A stretch of 63,724 nucleotides of DNA from Arcobacter sp. (lineage in GTDB: Bacteria; Campylobacterota; Campylobacteria; Campylobacterales; Arcobacteraceae). The stretch covers positions 1 through 63,724 of the forward strand of contig PKUJ01000029.1 in the NCBI GenBank assembly GCA_002869565.1, written 5' to 3'. The notes under the pieces are model-generated. The model searched no databases. It was not told where the DNA came from and saw only the letters and a list, made by a program, of their open reading frames with translations. This document shows, piece after piece, positions 18,712 through 28,848 of this stretch; positions within the stretch are counted from its first letter, which is position 1, and each line of letters starts with the position of its first letter. A program made the position numbers and the translations under genes.

Positions 18712-20514
18712 ATGGAAATAAAAAACAAAAATCTAAAAGAATTAGAAAAAATTTGTTCTGATATTAGAGCCAGAATCATTGATGTGGTTTCAAGAAAAGG
18801 TGGACATTTTTCATCAACACTTGGTGCAGTAGAACTAACAGTTGCTATGCATAAAGTATTTGATGTTAAAAAAGACCCTTTTATTTATGATGTTTCCCAT
18901 CAATGTTATCCTCATAAACTTATAAATGGCAGATGGGATGAATTTGAAACTATAAGACAATTTGGTGGATTAAGTGGATTTACTAAGCCAAAAGAGTCAG
19001 ATGCAGATTATTTTGTAGCAGGACACAGTTCAACATCAATTTCTTTAGCTGTAGGAGCTGCAAAAAGCATCAAACTAAAAAAAGAAGATAGAATCCCTGT
19101 TGTAATGATTGGTGATGGTTCTATGACTGCTGGGATGGTTTATGAAGCTTTAAATGAACTTGGTGATTTGAAATTACCTGTTGTAATTATTTTAAATGAT
19201 AATGAAATGTCAATTGCGAAGCCAATTGGGGCTATTTCTAAGTATTTATCAAAAATACTTGCAGGAAAGTTTTATCAAAATTTTAGAGATAGAGTTGATA
19301 GAAATATAGTTCAAAAACTTCCAGATGGAGCAACTTATATTGCAAAGAAAATTGAAGAGAGTATGAAACTTATTACTCCTGGAATTTTGTTTGAAGAGAT
19401 GGGTATTGATTATATAGGACCAATTGATGGTCACGACATGGAAGAGATAATAGAAACATTAGAACTTGCAAAAAATATAGGTAAACCTGTAATTGTGCAT
19501 GCTAAAACAGTAAAAGGAAAGGGCTATACTATTGCTGAAGGACAACATGAACATTGGCATGGAGTAGGGCCATTTAATGTTGACAATGGGAAGTTCGTGA
19601 AAAAAAGTTCAGATAAAGCAGCAACAGCAGTTTTTGCTGATGCTTTATGTGAATTAGCTAAAAAGCATGATAATATTGTGGGGATTACTGCTGCAATGCC
19701 AAGCGGTACAGGTATTGATAAACTTATGAAAGAATTTCCTGATAGATTTTGGGATGTAGCAATAGCTGAACAACATGCAATAACATCAATGGCAGCAATG
19801 GCAAAAGAAGGTTTTATACCTTTTATTACAATTTATTCAACATTTTTACAAAGGGGATTTGATCAAATTATTCATGATGTATGTTTAATGGATCTTCCTG
19901 TTGTTTTTGCAATTGATAGAGCTGGTATAGTCGGTAATGATGGAGAAACACATCAAGGTGCCTTTGATATATCTTATCTTAGATTTCTTCCCAACATGAT
20001 TTTATGTGCCCCTAGTGATGACAAAACACTTGAATATGCATTAGAGTTTGCTTATGAAGCTACAAGTCCATGTGCAATTAGATACCCAAGAGGTGCTTTT
20101 GGTAAATTTGAATACGAAGCTAATAAATTTGAATTAGGACGTGCAGAATTACTTAAAGAAGGTACATCCAAAAAACTATTTATAGGTTATGGGGCAGGAG
20201 TTAGTAGAGCTTACGAAACTGAAAAACTCCATAAAGACGATATTGCTATTTTAGACCTTAGATTTGTAAAACCACTTGATGAAAAAATGTTAAGGGATTT
20301 ATCAAAAAAATATGATGATTGGTATATTTTTTCTGATTCTCAAAAAGAGGGTGGAGTATCAAGTGCAATATTAGAATTTCTAAATAAAGATAGAATCTGT
20401 GTAAATGTAACATCTTTTGAATATGAAGATAGTTTTATTCAGCACGGAGATACAAAAATAATAGAAGAAAGCCTTGGCCTTCTTCCATCTCAACTAGTTG
20501 AAGAAATAAACTAA
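18712..20514 (+). CDS. dxs: 1-deoxy-D-xylulose-5-phosphate synthase
   Basis: A 600-residue thiamine diphosphate enzyme, first step of the MEP isoprenoid pathway. The ThDP motif GDGSMTAGMVYEALNELG, the active-site histidine region DVSHQCYPHK and the transketolase pyrimidine domain AEQHAITSMAAM are all present. Length is normal. It is probably co-transcribed with hisC (17-base gap). Confidence 0.95.
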   Translation: MEIKNKNLKELEKICSDIRARIIDVVSRKGGHFSSTLGAVELTVAMHKVFDVKKDPFIYDVSHQCYPHKLINGRWDEFETIRQFGGLSGFTKPKESDADYFVAGHSSTSISLAVGAAKSIKLKKEDRIPVVMIGDGSMTAGMVYEALNELGDLKLPVVIILNDNEMSIAKPIGAISKYLSKILAGKFYQNFRDRVDRNIVQKLPDGATYIAKKIEESMKLITPGILFEEMGIDYIGPIDGHDMEEIIETLELAKNIGKPVIVHAKTVKGKGYTIAEGQHEHWHGVGPFNVDNGKFVKKSSDKAATAVFADALCELAKKHDNIVGITAAMPSGTGIDKLMKEFPDRFWDVAIAEQHAITSMAAMAKEGFIPFITIYSTFLQRGFDQIIHDVCLMDLPVVFAIDRAGIVGNDGETHQGAFDISYLRFLPNMILCAPSDDKTLEYALEFAYEATSPCAIRYPRGAFGKFEYEANKFELGRAELLKEGTSKKLFIGYGAGVSRAYETEKLHKDDIAILDLRFVKPLDEKMLRDLSKKYDDWYIFSDSQKEGGVSSAILEFLNKDRICVNVTSFEYEDSFIQHGDTKIIEESLGLLPSQLVEEIN

Positions 20515-20521
20515 TACAAGA

Positions 20522-20550
20522 ATTAATAGTAGTTTTAAACTACTATTAAT
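20522..20550. terminator. Perfect 14-bp palindrome, bidirectional terminator
   Basis: Arms 20522-20535 and 20537-20550 (ATTAATAGTAGTTT and complement) form a hairpin between the convergent dxs and Tad secretin genes; the right arm covers the secretin stop codon. Confidence 0.7.
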
Positions 20551-22108
20551 ATCCTAATATTGAATCTACTTGTTTTTTATGAATCTCTTCTTGAGTCATT
20601 TTAGGTGTGTTTGATTTAAAAAGATTTGTGAAGGTCGATGGTTCTTTCTTTTTATCTACAACGACAGGTTTTTCTATTGCATTCAATTTTTCTTCAGAAG
20701 AATCTCCAATTTTGCCAAAATTTATATTTAACATATCCAAATATTTTTCTTTTGTTTCTTTTTTATATTTATCAAACATCTTTTTTTTATTTACTTTTAG
20801 TTTATCCATTTGATTATTTGAAGAAGCACTAACAATTTCGGGTGTTATAAAAAATACAAGTTCACTTTTTCCTTCTTTAAATGAGCTACTTTTAAATAAA
20901 AAACCTAAAATAGGAATTTCACCTAATAAAGGAATTTTTTCTAAATCTTTTGTATTTTTACTGTTTATTATTCCACCTAGAACAATAGTTGAATTATTTT
21001 TAATAATAACTGTAGTCTCTATAGACTTATTTGTTATAGCAGGTATATTATCAACTTGATTAGCCCAATCAAGTTCTCTTGCTTTAGTTGTAACAGTTAA
21101 ATGCACAAATTCATCATTCATAACTTCTTTTGCAGTTAGTGTTAATTCTACACCATAGTAAAGTTTTTGAAGTTCAGCTTTTTCATCAGATTGTAATCTT
21201 ACGTTTAATTCTCCTCCAGCTTTGAAAACTGCTTGTTTATTTTCTAAAGTAATGAGCGTACTTTCATCTAAAACGTTTGCCACTCCTTCGTCTGCTAAAT
21301 ATTTAAGAGTAAGTGAAGTATTGAAAAACTTCCCTAAATAGTTAGCTGCACCACTTAATCCTCCCGTAAGAGATAAAGCATTTTTCATCATTACATCAAT
21401 CTCTTGATCTAGCCCAATATTTCTTTGGTTATTAACTAACCCCCAAGAGTCATTTCGTATTGCATTATTTTGGTATAAGCCATCGGTATCAACAGATTGA
21501 AAGAAATTTTTTCGTGATAGTGTCCAATTATTTTTTATATCTACACCTTTATCATTATTAATTTCAACTGCATAGAGTTTAATTTTAATCATTTTAGGAT
21601 TAGAGGTAGAAAGCATATCTACAATTTTCTTTTCAGGATCTATATCAAACTTTGAAAACATATCAAGAATTTTATCTTTATCTTTTTGATTAGGTACATT
21701 ACCTTTTAAAAAGATAGTATCATTTATTTGTTCTATATTCAATTCTGGATAACGATTCTCTGCCATATTAATTAAATTTTTTAAATGAGGAACTATGTTA
21801 AATCCAACAGTGATGATAGAGTCATCTTGAAAGGTAATAAGTCCAGTTTCATTACTAGCTTCTTTAGCATAAACTTTTAAGCGCGTTAATGGATTCTCGG
21901 TATTTTCAAGTATTTCTACAATAATATTATCGCTATTTGTAATTTCAACAGACTTTATTCTTTTATTAAATTGTAAAATTTTATAACTATTTACATCAAT
22001 AAAGATAGTTTTATTTTCAAATTCACTTTGATTTATAAATTTATCATTTGCCAACGATAATATTGATAAAAAAGTTATTCCAAAAATAATTTTAAATATT
22101 TTTTCCAT
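20546..22108 (-). CDS. rcpA: Tad pilus outer-membrane secretin (CpaC/RcpA type)
   Basis: A 520-residue secretin forming the outer-membrane pore for the Flp pilus. It has a signal peptide (about 1-20), an N-terminal pilus-assembly domain, a BON-like segment (about 95-150, RYPELNIEQINDTIFLKG) and the type II/III secretin domain with the hallmark VLGGIINSKNTKD and IPLLGEIPILGFLF near residues 380-410. The last 100 residues are lysine-rich and may be an S-domain-like tail. It is the last gene of the eleven-gene Tad operon; a separate pilotin or RcpB gene is not seen here. Confidence 0.9.
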   Translation of the reverse strand: MEKIFKIIFGITFLSILSLANDKFINQSEFENKTIFIDVNSYKILQFNKRIKSVEITNSDNIIVEILENTENPLTRLKVYAKEASNETGLITFQDDSIITVGFNIVPHLKNLINMAENRYPELNIEQINDTIFLKGNVPNQKDKDKILDMFSKFDIDPEKKIVDMLSTSNPKMIKIKLYAVEINNDKGVDIKNNWTLSRKNFFQSVDTDGLYQNNAIRNDSWGLVNNQRNIGLDQEIDVMMKNALSLTGGLSGAANYLGKFFNTSLTLKYLADEGVANVLDESTLITLENKQAVFKAGGELNVRLQSDEKAELQKLYYGVELTLTAKEVMNDEFVHLTVTTKARELDWANQVDNIPAITNKSIETTVIIKNNSTIVLGGIINSKNTKDLEKIPLLGEIPILGFLFKSSSFKEGKSELVFFITPEIVSASSNNQMDKLKVNKKKMFDKYKKETKEKYLDMLNINFGKIGDSSEEKLNAIEKPVVVDKKKEPSTFTNLFKSNTPKMTQEEIHKKQVDSILGY

Positions 22109-22116
22109 TTCTTCTC

Positions 22117-22593
22117 CTAGTTAATTGTTACACTTAAAGTACAAGTGATTTGAGCTACATTTGTTTCATTATAAACAACAGTCCTACTTGTAAAATTATT
22201 TGTTCCTTGATTACTTAAAAAACCTTTTAAGTAAGTCCCTTGCACTATAAATATAGATTGAGAATTAGTATTTTGAGGTGCTACTGTAGCAATTGAACAG
22301 TTTATATCTCCTGCGGAAATACTTGATATATTGCTATTTCTTATATTATTTAAGTTTGTAATAAATTGTGCATCAAATGCAACTGTTGATTGATTAACTA
22401 CAGTATCAGTATATTTTGCTACATATCTAGCTGCATATTTGCTAATAGCATCTATGTTTTCTCTTAATCTTACTGCTGTAGCATAATCTATAACAAAGAA
22501 AAACATCCATACAAAGCCTATAAAGATTACCATCCACATTAGAATTTGTTCTATGTATGCAGACTTCGTATTTTGCTTTTTTTCTTTGTTCAT
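22117..22593 (-). CDS. TadE-like minor pilin
   Basis: A 158-residue protein with one N-terminal membrane segment (about 16-35, WMVIFIGFVWMFFFV) preceded by AYIEQIL, then a periplasmic domain with two cysteines (in INCSI and ITCTL) that may form a disulfide. Architecture and position between cpaB and the secretin match TadE/TadF pseudopilins, though the canonical G/XXXXEF site is not obvious. Assignment is moderately sure. Confidence 0.7.
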   Translation of the reverse strand: MNKEKKQNTKSAYIEQILMWMVIFIGFVWMFFFVIDYATAVRLRENIDAISKYAARYVAKYTDTVVNQSTVAFDAQFITNLNNIRNSNISSISAGDINCSIATVAPQNTNSQSIFIVQGTYLKGFLSNQGTNNFTSRTVVYNETNVAQITCTLSVTIN

Positions 22594-22601
22594 TATACTT
22601 T

Positions 22602-23789
22602 CTACTTTCTTAGTTTTTTGTATTCATCGTAAGAAATCTCTTTGACATCTTTTCTTTGAACATAACTTCCATCACAAATCATAAACCAAGATGTATTAAT
22701 TTTTGAAATATTTGTATAAGGTACTATATAATTTTTATATATTTTCTTATGTATTTTTGCTCTTATAGATGGATGGGTTCTAAGATATGCTTTTGATGAT
22801 TTGACAATAAGTAGTTTATCTTTTTGTGAACATTCTTTTCCAAAACTTGATACAATTCTAGCTTTTTTAGTTTGTTTTAGTTCTCTGTCATTTGAATAAC
22901 TAATAGTTGCAGTTTTTGTACTTGTTGTACTTTTTGGTTGGTACCACTTAATTGGATAAGATCTAGCTTTGTATACTTTTTTGGGTGACTTTTTCTTATT
23001 TCTTTCAGCTTTTTCTTTTTCAAATAAAGCTTCAATTCTTTTTTTATCTTCTTCATCGTCTTGTTGAGTATTAACTAATTTAGATTTTACCATCCAAAGT
23101 TGTTTCCCTTTATTATAATCATTAATAAGTGATAATAATATATCTTCTTGAATATCCAAAATAAGTTCCTCTGATCTGAGTTCAATAATTTCTTCAACTT
23201 GTTGTTTTCTTACTAATTTTTTAATTTTCTTTTTTATGATAGTTTTCTCAGTTGGTTTACCTGCATTAAGAAAACCTAATACTCTAATGTTATTTGCAAC
23301 ATATTGAACAGAATAGGTATTTGCATTTTCTTCTGCACCTTCTGGGTATACAGATATAATTTTTATTATATCATCAGGGTCTAAAGAATAATTAGGATTT
23401 TTAAATAGTTTAAAAGCCATATTATAACTATTATATTTATAGTCTATTTTTTTTTCTTTAACTATTTCTTCAATTTTAATTGAAAGTTTTTCTTTTAAAA
23501 AGGCTTCATTTTTATAAATATTTTCTTTTGCATATTTATTAATAATTTCATTTTTCAATAGAGGTTTCGTCAGAATAAATTCTCTTGCAACTGTTGTCTC
23601 TTTTATATGTTCCTCAGTTATTTGAGTATCTTTTTTTATATTGTCTTTTGCAATAAATATTTTAACTAATTGATTTTTACTTTCAATCACCTCTTGGTTT
23701 TGTGTATAAAAATAAATAGCTACTGCAATTGCTGATAACAGCATTGATAACAGTACTAGTATAATTGCAATTTGTTTATTGAATTTCAT
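22602..23789 (-). CDS. cpaB: Tad pilus assembly protein CpaB/RcpC with C-terminal SH3 domain
   Basis: A 395-residue protein with an N-terminal membrane anchor (about 8-29), an SAF domain (about 42-100, FIAKDNIKKDTQITEEHI), a CpaB/RcpC middle part, a long charged linker (about 190-300) and an SH3b-like end (about 325-385, with AYLRTHPSIRAKI and SWFMICDGSYV). CpaB/RcpC links the secretin to the inner-membrane machine across the periplasm. The SH3-like extension is not part of the usual protein and could tether it to peptidoglycan. Confidence 0.8.
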   Translation of the reverse strand: MKFNKQIAIILVLLSMLLSAIAVAIYFYTQNQEVIESKNQLVKIFIAKDNIKKDTQITEEHIKETTVAREFILTKPLLKNEIINKYAKENIYKNEAFLKEKLSIKIEEIVKEKKIDYKYNSYNMAFKLFKNPNYSLDPDDIIKIISVYPEGAEENANTYSVQYVANNIRVLGFLNAGKPTEKTIIKKKIKKLVRKQQVEEIIELRSEELILDIQEDILLSLINDYNKGKQLWMVKSKLVNTQQDDEEDKKRIEALFEKEKAERNKKKSPKKVYKARSYPIKWYQPKSTTSTKTATISYSNDRELKQTKKARIVSSFGKECSQKDKLLIVKSSKAYLRTHPSIRAKIHKKIYKNYIVPYTNISKINTSWFMICDGSYVQRKDVKEISYDEYKKLRK

Positions 23790-23800
23790 TCTTTTCCTTT

Positions 23801-24640
23801 TTACATTCCAAATTCTAAGCTTCCGGCCATCATAGGAAAGACAATAAAAGCCCCTAATGCTGGTAGAACAAATATAAATATAATAACCATTAAATACATA
23901 TTTAATGTATTAACTTTTCCTTTTATTTTATAAAACTTTTCTTGTCTCATTTCATCTGATTGTGATGAAAAAATATTTTTCACACCTATCCCTGCTTCTT
24001 CACTTAAAATTAAAAAATCTACAATTTTTGCTACATCTTCTGAATCTACTCTTTTTTTTAGGTTTTCATATGCTTTTTTTGTTGAATAGTTTGTAATTTC
24101 ATATTCTAGAATGGCAATTTCTTTTAATAATTCTTCATCTAATATTCCATGTGCTCTTGTTGAAACTGTAAAAAATGCATTTTTTAATCCACCTCCAGCT
24201 TCTAATATTACGTTAATTAAATCTAAAAAGACTCCGAGGTCATTATTGATTTTATCAACTCTTTCTGATTTTGATATTGATAAATAAAGTGGACCTCCAA
24301 ATATTATTAATAATATACCAACAAGAATACCAATAATTCCAACAGTAGAAGAGAAAAATAGTGGTAAAGAAACTGCAATAACAATTCCCATAATGGCAAA
24401 GACTAGTTTCCCTTCGTTATATTCTTTTTTTGTAAGCCCCGCTTGTATTAGTTTAAAATGAAGATTGCTTGCTTCATCTTTATCATCATCTCTAATTTCT
24501 TTTTGTTGATCAACTATAGCAAGAGAATCGAGTTTTGAAAGAAGGACAATTTGTTTTTTAATACCTTTTGAATCATAAAAAAACCAAGCAATAATAAATA
24601 GTATAACAAAAAGTACTGGTAAAAAATATATCATATTCAC
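23801..24640 (-). CDS. tadC: Tad pilus inner-membrane platform protein TadC
   Basis: A 279-residue type II secretion F-domain protein with an N-terminal helix, a pair of central membrane helices (about 75-115), the GspF domain (about 135-240) and a C-terminal helix ending FIVFPMMAGSLEFGM. It pairs with TadB to form the platform driven by TadA. Position directly after tadB supports TadC. Confidence 0.88.
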   Translation of the reverse strand: MNMIYFLPVLFVILFIIAWFFYDSKGIKKQIVLLSKLDSLAIVDQQKEIRDDDKDEASNLHFKLIQAGLTKKEYNEGKLVFAIMGIVIAVSLPLFFSSTVGIIGILVGILLIIFGGPLYLSISKSERVDKINNDLGVFLDLINVILEAGGGLKNAFFTVSTRAHGILDEELLKEIAILEYEITNYSTKKAYENLKKRVDSEDVAKIVDFLILSEEAGIGVKNIFSSQSDEMRQEKFYKIKGKVNTLNMYLMVIIFIFVLPALGAFIVFPMMAGSLEFGM

Positions 24641-24643
24641 AAT

Positions 24644-25576
24644 CTATCCTTTTACTTTTGTTAATAAATTATTTACAAATAAACCAAATGCAACCCAAAC
24701 ACATATAAAAAACATTTGAATTTGACCTTCACTTGTTCCAAAAAAGTGTTCATCTAAAACACCTTCCATAGAATTATCCATCATTTCATAAATAAATATA
24801 ACTAAACCAACGATCATATAACTACCAACTTTTATCTCTTTTGTAGAAGCTGTGATTTCTTGTTTTATTTCACCTTGGTCATGTAGGGTTTTTCTTAATT
24901 TTTCTAAGGTATTTGAAAATTTACCCCCAGATTGCCTACCTATTGAAATTGTTAGATAAAAAATCCTCAATTCTTTTGATTCTACAAGTTTAAACATTTT
25001 TTCAAAAGCTCTGTCTTCCCCTATTATATCTTTCTCTATAAGATAAATATTAAAAGTATCTTTCGTAAATTTAGATTTTGAAGTTACAACTGATTTTCTT
25101 AATGCTTGCTCAAATCCAACTCCACTTTTCATCATACTAGTAACTTTATCAATAATAACTTTTAACCCGAAATTAAATTCTTCTTGTCTATTATCAATAA
25201 TTTTTTTCAATACTAATAATGGGAAGAAAGAAAATATAATCCATGAAATTAAAAATACCAGAGGATTTGTTATAGCAAAATTTATGAAAGTTGCAGCTAA
25301 AAATCCAAAAAAACCACTGACTATTAAAAAAATAGTCTCTGAAAATGGAGATATGAAACCTGCATAAGCGAGTTTCTTACCAAGCCAATTTCTTTCTTCT
25401 TTTGAGAAAATTGATTGTCTCTTTTTTTCTTCTAAAATTTCATGATTATCTTTGGAAAGTTGATTTATAATTTTACTTCTTTTATTAAATTCTAAATAAA
25501 AATTATATGCAAAAATACTAATTAATATTACTAATATAGGTATAATTACAATTAAACCAATCAATTCTATAGACAT
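24644..25576 (-). CDS. tadB: Tad pilus inner-membrane platform protein TadB
   Basis: A 310-residue type II secretion F-domain protein. It has an N-terminal helix (about 5-27), paired central helices (about 75-125), the GspF domain (DKVTSMMKSGVGFEQAL, then SIGRQSGGKFSNTLEKL) and C-terminal membrane segments. It lies between the ATPase and TadC genes, four bases from each, clearly co-transcribed. Confidence 0.9.
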   Translation of the reverse strand: MSIELIGLIVIIPILVILISIFAYNFYLEFNKRSKIINQLSKDNHEILEEKKRQSIFSKEERNWLGKKLAYAGFISPFSETIFLIVSGFFGFLAATFINFAITNPLVFLISWIIFSFFPLLVLKKIIDNRQEEFNFGLKVIIDKVTSMMKSGVGFEQALRKSVVTSKSKFTKDTFNIYLIEKDIIGEDRAFEKMFKLVESKELRIFYLTISIGRQSGGKFSNTLEKLRKTLHDQGEIKQEITASTKEIKVGSYMIVGLVIFIYEMMDNSMEGVLDEHFFGTSEGQIQMFFICVWVAFGLFVNNLLTKVKG

Positions 25577-25579
25577 TTT

Positions 25580-27184
25580 TTAATAATCTCTTTCTATTTT
25601 TTGAAAATGAGGCCATTTATGGAAAATTTGTGGATCTTGATGTAAAAAAACATCAATGAATTCATCTTTCCATCCACACATTTTATCTGGCAAATCTTTT
25701 TCTAATTCATCAATTAACATAGATTTTGGCATTTCAAATTCTTTATTAAATATTGATGTGTCAATTTCTACCCCAAACATATTCATTTGATCTATTGTTC
25801 TACTTGGAGTTGAAATTACTTCAAAATTTCCTTTTGTTTTTTTCATATCACTAGTATCTCTTTTAAACTCAAATATATTATTAAGAGAGATAACTGAATT
25901 GTCTTCAATTCTTCTTTCAACTTCAGAAATTGTAATTAATTTTCTACTTCCATCTGGAAACCTTACAAGTTGGATGATTATATCAACAGCAGATACAATT
26001 TGCGCTCTAATAAAGTTAATATTTGCACTTGGTCGTGCTTCTAAGTACATATTTTCAATTCTTACTAATGCTTCTTTTGTATTATCCGCATGTACAGTTG
26101 TCATTGAACCTGGGTGACCTGTGTTCATTGCATTTAACATAACAACGATTTCTTGTCCTCTACACTCCCCAACTATAATTCTTCTAGGACTTGACCTTAG
26201 TGCTGAACGTAATAAAAAGTCTAAAGGAATAGCACCTTTACCTTCTTCGTTTGCCATCCTTGCTTCATATGATCTAATTGAATGACAAGGCATTTGAGGT
26301 TGCATTTCTTTTGTATCTTCAATAACCATTAATTGCTCATTATCATCAATAAATCTTGTCATTGCATTTAAAAAAGTTGTTTTACCACTAGATGTCACAC
26401 CCGAAACAATGATATTACATTTACCTTTTGCAACTTTTAGTAAGAAGTATGCCATTTTATAATCCATTTGACCAGAATCAATTAAAAATTCTAGTAATAA
26501 AGGTAAATCATTAAATTTTCTTATTGTAATACAACTACCTTCATTTGCAGCAATTGGTGGAATTTGAACTTCAACCCTTGAACCATCTCTTAGTTTACTT
26601 GACATAATTGGATGTGCTTCATCAATCTTTCTATTATTCTCTGCAAGCATTTTGTCAATTACTTTTCTTAGTTCATCTTCACTTCTAAAACAAAATGGAG
26701 TTTGTACCGTTTTACCTTTATATATTATATCAACATAATCTTTTGTATTAACAATTACATCATTTAGTCCATCTTTTGCAATATCAAATAAAGCAGTGAT
26801 TGGTCCATAGCCAATAACGTTGTTTATTATGAATTCTTTTATATCTTCTAATATATTTTTTGGTAAAAGAGTAGTCTGTTTAAAAGATAAAATAAACTCA
26901 GGCAATACTTCGTCAAGTGAATCTCTTGTAATTTTTTTATCTGACTTAAGATTTAACATAAAAGTATCATTTATTTCATATGCAATTTCTAGTAACTTTT
27001 CATCAAGATAGATTTTAGGAAAAGTTAATCCTGTTTCTTTGGATCTTTTTTTTACTTTCTCTATTTTCTCTCTATTGATTTTTTCACTTACGTCAATTAT
27101 TTCTTCATCTTTGTATGCGAATGATTGTTTTTTTACTTCTTTTTTTTGTTCTTCTTCTGAAATTAATGACCTTAGATTTCTCAA
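25580..27184 (-). CDS. tadA: Tad pilus secretion ATPase TadA/CpaF
   Basis: A 534-residue hexameric ATPase of the GspE/VirB11 family that powers Flp pilus assembly. It shows Walker A GVTSSGKTTF, Walker B/Asp box RIIVGECRGQE and the His box TGHPGSMTTVHA. The N-terminal CpaF-specific region precedes GYGPITALFD. The roughly 50-residue C-terminal extension after EFKRD is longer than in typical CpaF. Confidence 0.93.
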   Translation of the reverse strand: MRNLRSLISEEEQKKEVKKQSFAYKDEEIIDVSEKINREKIEKVKKRSKETGLTFPKIYLDEKLLEIAYEINDTFMLNLKSDKKITRDSLDEVLPEFILSFKQTTLLPKNILEDIKEFIINNVIGYGPITALFDIAKDGLNDVIVNTKDYVDIIYKGKTVQTPFCFRSEDELRKVIDKMLAENNRKIDEAHPIMSSKLRDGSRVEVQIPPIAANEGSCITIRKFNDLPLLLEFLIDSGQMDYKMAYFLLKVAKGKCNIIVSGVTSSGKTTFLNAMTRFIDDNEQLMVIEDTKEMQPQMPCHSIRSYEARMANEEGKGAIPLDFLLRSALRSSPRRIIVGECRGQEIVVMLNAMNTGHPGSMTTVHADNTKEALVRIENMYLEARPSANINFIRAQIVSAVDIIIQLVRFPDGSRKLITISEVERRIEDNSVISLNNIFEFKRDTSDMKKTKGNFEVISTPSRTIDQMNMFGVEIDTSIFNKEFEMPKSMLIDELEKDLPDKMCGWKDEFIDVFLHQDPQIFHKWPHFQKIERDY

Positions 27185-27186
27185 TT

Positions 27187-28776
27187 TTAATCCTTATTTA
27201 AAAAAGAAAACATACTTTTTTTAGGTTGCTTAGTTTTTTTTACCGTATGACCAATGTATTCTTTTTCTAATAAAATGTCACTTATGGTTTTTACAAATTG
27301 AGAATCTTTAGAAACTTGGGAAGCAAGTTCACAATAGTTCCAACATCTACCAAGTGTCGTATAATCATTAGGTATTTTTAGATACATTAATTTTTCTTCT
27401 TTAGCACTTGTATTCATAATTGAATCAAAATCTGATGCCGAAATTTCATTTAGAGAGTTAACTCTGTTTACAATAAATGTAACTTTATCTTTAAGTCCAG
27501 CTCTTTTCATTAAAGAATAAAATGTTTTAAGTTTACTCACATGTGGGAGAGTCATTTCTGTTAAAATCCAAATTTCATTCACTAAATCAAAAATGGTACT
27601 TTTTAAACTTGAAGCATCTGCTTCTCCCGTATCTATAACAATATAATTGAAGCTATCACTTGCTTTTAATAAATAGTCTAAAAGTTTTTCTATGAAATTA
27701 TCTTTTTCAATTAAATCTTTATCAATATGCTTTTGAATACCATTAATTGAATAAAAATTTTCACGTATTTTAATTAATCCCATTTCAAGATTTTTTTTAA
27801 TGTCAAAATCACCAAAGTTAACTAAATCAATAATTGTATAATTTGGTACAGGATTTTGAGATAAAAATAGGTTACTTATAGCTTTTGTAGTTGATAAATC
27901 CACATATAGTACATTTTTGTTTGGATTATTTCTTGCAATTAAATCTGCAGCATTCATAGATACAGTTGTTGCTCCAATTCCTCCTGAGACACCAGTTACC
28001 GCAATAATTTTGTTATCATGTTTATTTTTATTTATAAGTTTATGTTTTGTATCTAAAATTATATTTTTAATATGCTCTGGAGAAAATTCATCTATTGAAA
28101 CATAATTTTCTATATTTAGTTTTCCGCAAGTTAAAGATAAATTATGGTCATTTGGACCAATTACAACAACAAATTCATTAAAAGTTCTTAATAATTCTTC
28201 ATCATCTTTAATTAATTCATTATTTTGAACAGTATAAATGATAATATTTTTAGAGTTTTTTTGGTTTAGTTTATCTGTTACCTTTGTGATATCATGAATT
28301 ACTGCTATATCTGCATTGAGAAGAATATCTAAATTTGTTTGTAACTTATTTGCAAATTTGATAGTATTCTTATCTGTAATTATAAAAATATTTAATGGTG
28401 TATTTTGAGATAGTAAATCTTTTTCTATTTCAAATATTTTTCTAAGTGCAATTCTAGATTTTTTTAGAAGTTCTCTAAGCACTTGTCTATACCAGATTCT
28501 TCTATTAAATGTAATTTTACCAAAAATAATATCTCCATCTTTTAGCACAATAGAATATTTATTATTTATAAAGTTTATATCGTCTTCAATAACATTATAT
28601 CCATCAATGGTAAATCCATATACAAAGTTATTATATTTAAAATCATATTTCATAAATGTGAGTTTTTGAATATTGGAAATTAAAACAAAAAGTTGTAAAA
28701 TTTCAATTACATTTTCTCTTCTAATATCGAGGGCACCTTGTACATCAGAGTATACTTGATAGTTTTTATAATCCAT
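27187..28776 (-). CDS. tadZ: Tad pilus localisation ATPase TadZ/CpaE
   Basis: A 529-residue protein with an N-terminal extension of unknown type (about 1-130), a receiver-like domain (about 135-245) and a ParA/MinD-type ATPase domain starting IIAVTGVSGGIGATTVSMN, a deviant Walker A lacking the standard GKGG form, followed by VIDTGEAD. CpaE/TadZ positions the pilus machine at the pole. Co-transcribed with tadA (two-base gap). The extra N-terminal domain makes it longer than typical TadZ (about 400). Confidence 0.85.
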   Translation of the reverse strand: MDYKNYQVYSDVQGALDIRRENVIEILQLFVLISNIQKLTFMKYDFKYNNFVYGFTIDGYNVIEDDINFINNKYSIVLKDGDIIFGKITFNRRIWYRQVLRELLKKSRIALRKIFEIEKDLLSQNTPLNIFIITDKNTIKFANKLQTNLDILLNADIAVIHDITKVTDKLNQKNSKNIIIYTVQNNELIKDDEELLRTFNEFVVVIGPNDHNLSLTCGKLNIENYVSIDEFSPEHIKNIILDTKHKLINKNKHDNKIIAVTGVSGGIGATTVSMNAADLIARNNPNKNVLYVDLSTTKAISNLFLSQNPVPNYTIIDLVNFGDFDIKKNLEMGLIKIRENFYSINGIQKHIDKDLIEKDNFIEKLLDYLLKASDSFNYIVIDTGEADASSLKSTIFDLVNEIWILTEMTLPHVSKLKTFYSLMKRAGLKDKVTFIVNRVNSLNEISASDFDSIMNTSAKEEKLMYLKIPNDYTTLGRCWNYCELASQVSKDSQFVKTISDILLEKEYIGHTVKKTKQPKKSMFSFLNKD

Positions 28777-28848
28777 ATTATTTCCTATTTCCTAAAAATT
28801 ATTTTATTTTAATAATTTGTGTTATTATGCCATATAAAAGCTTATATT

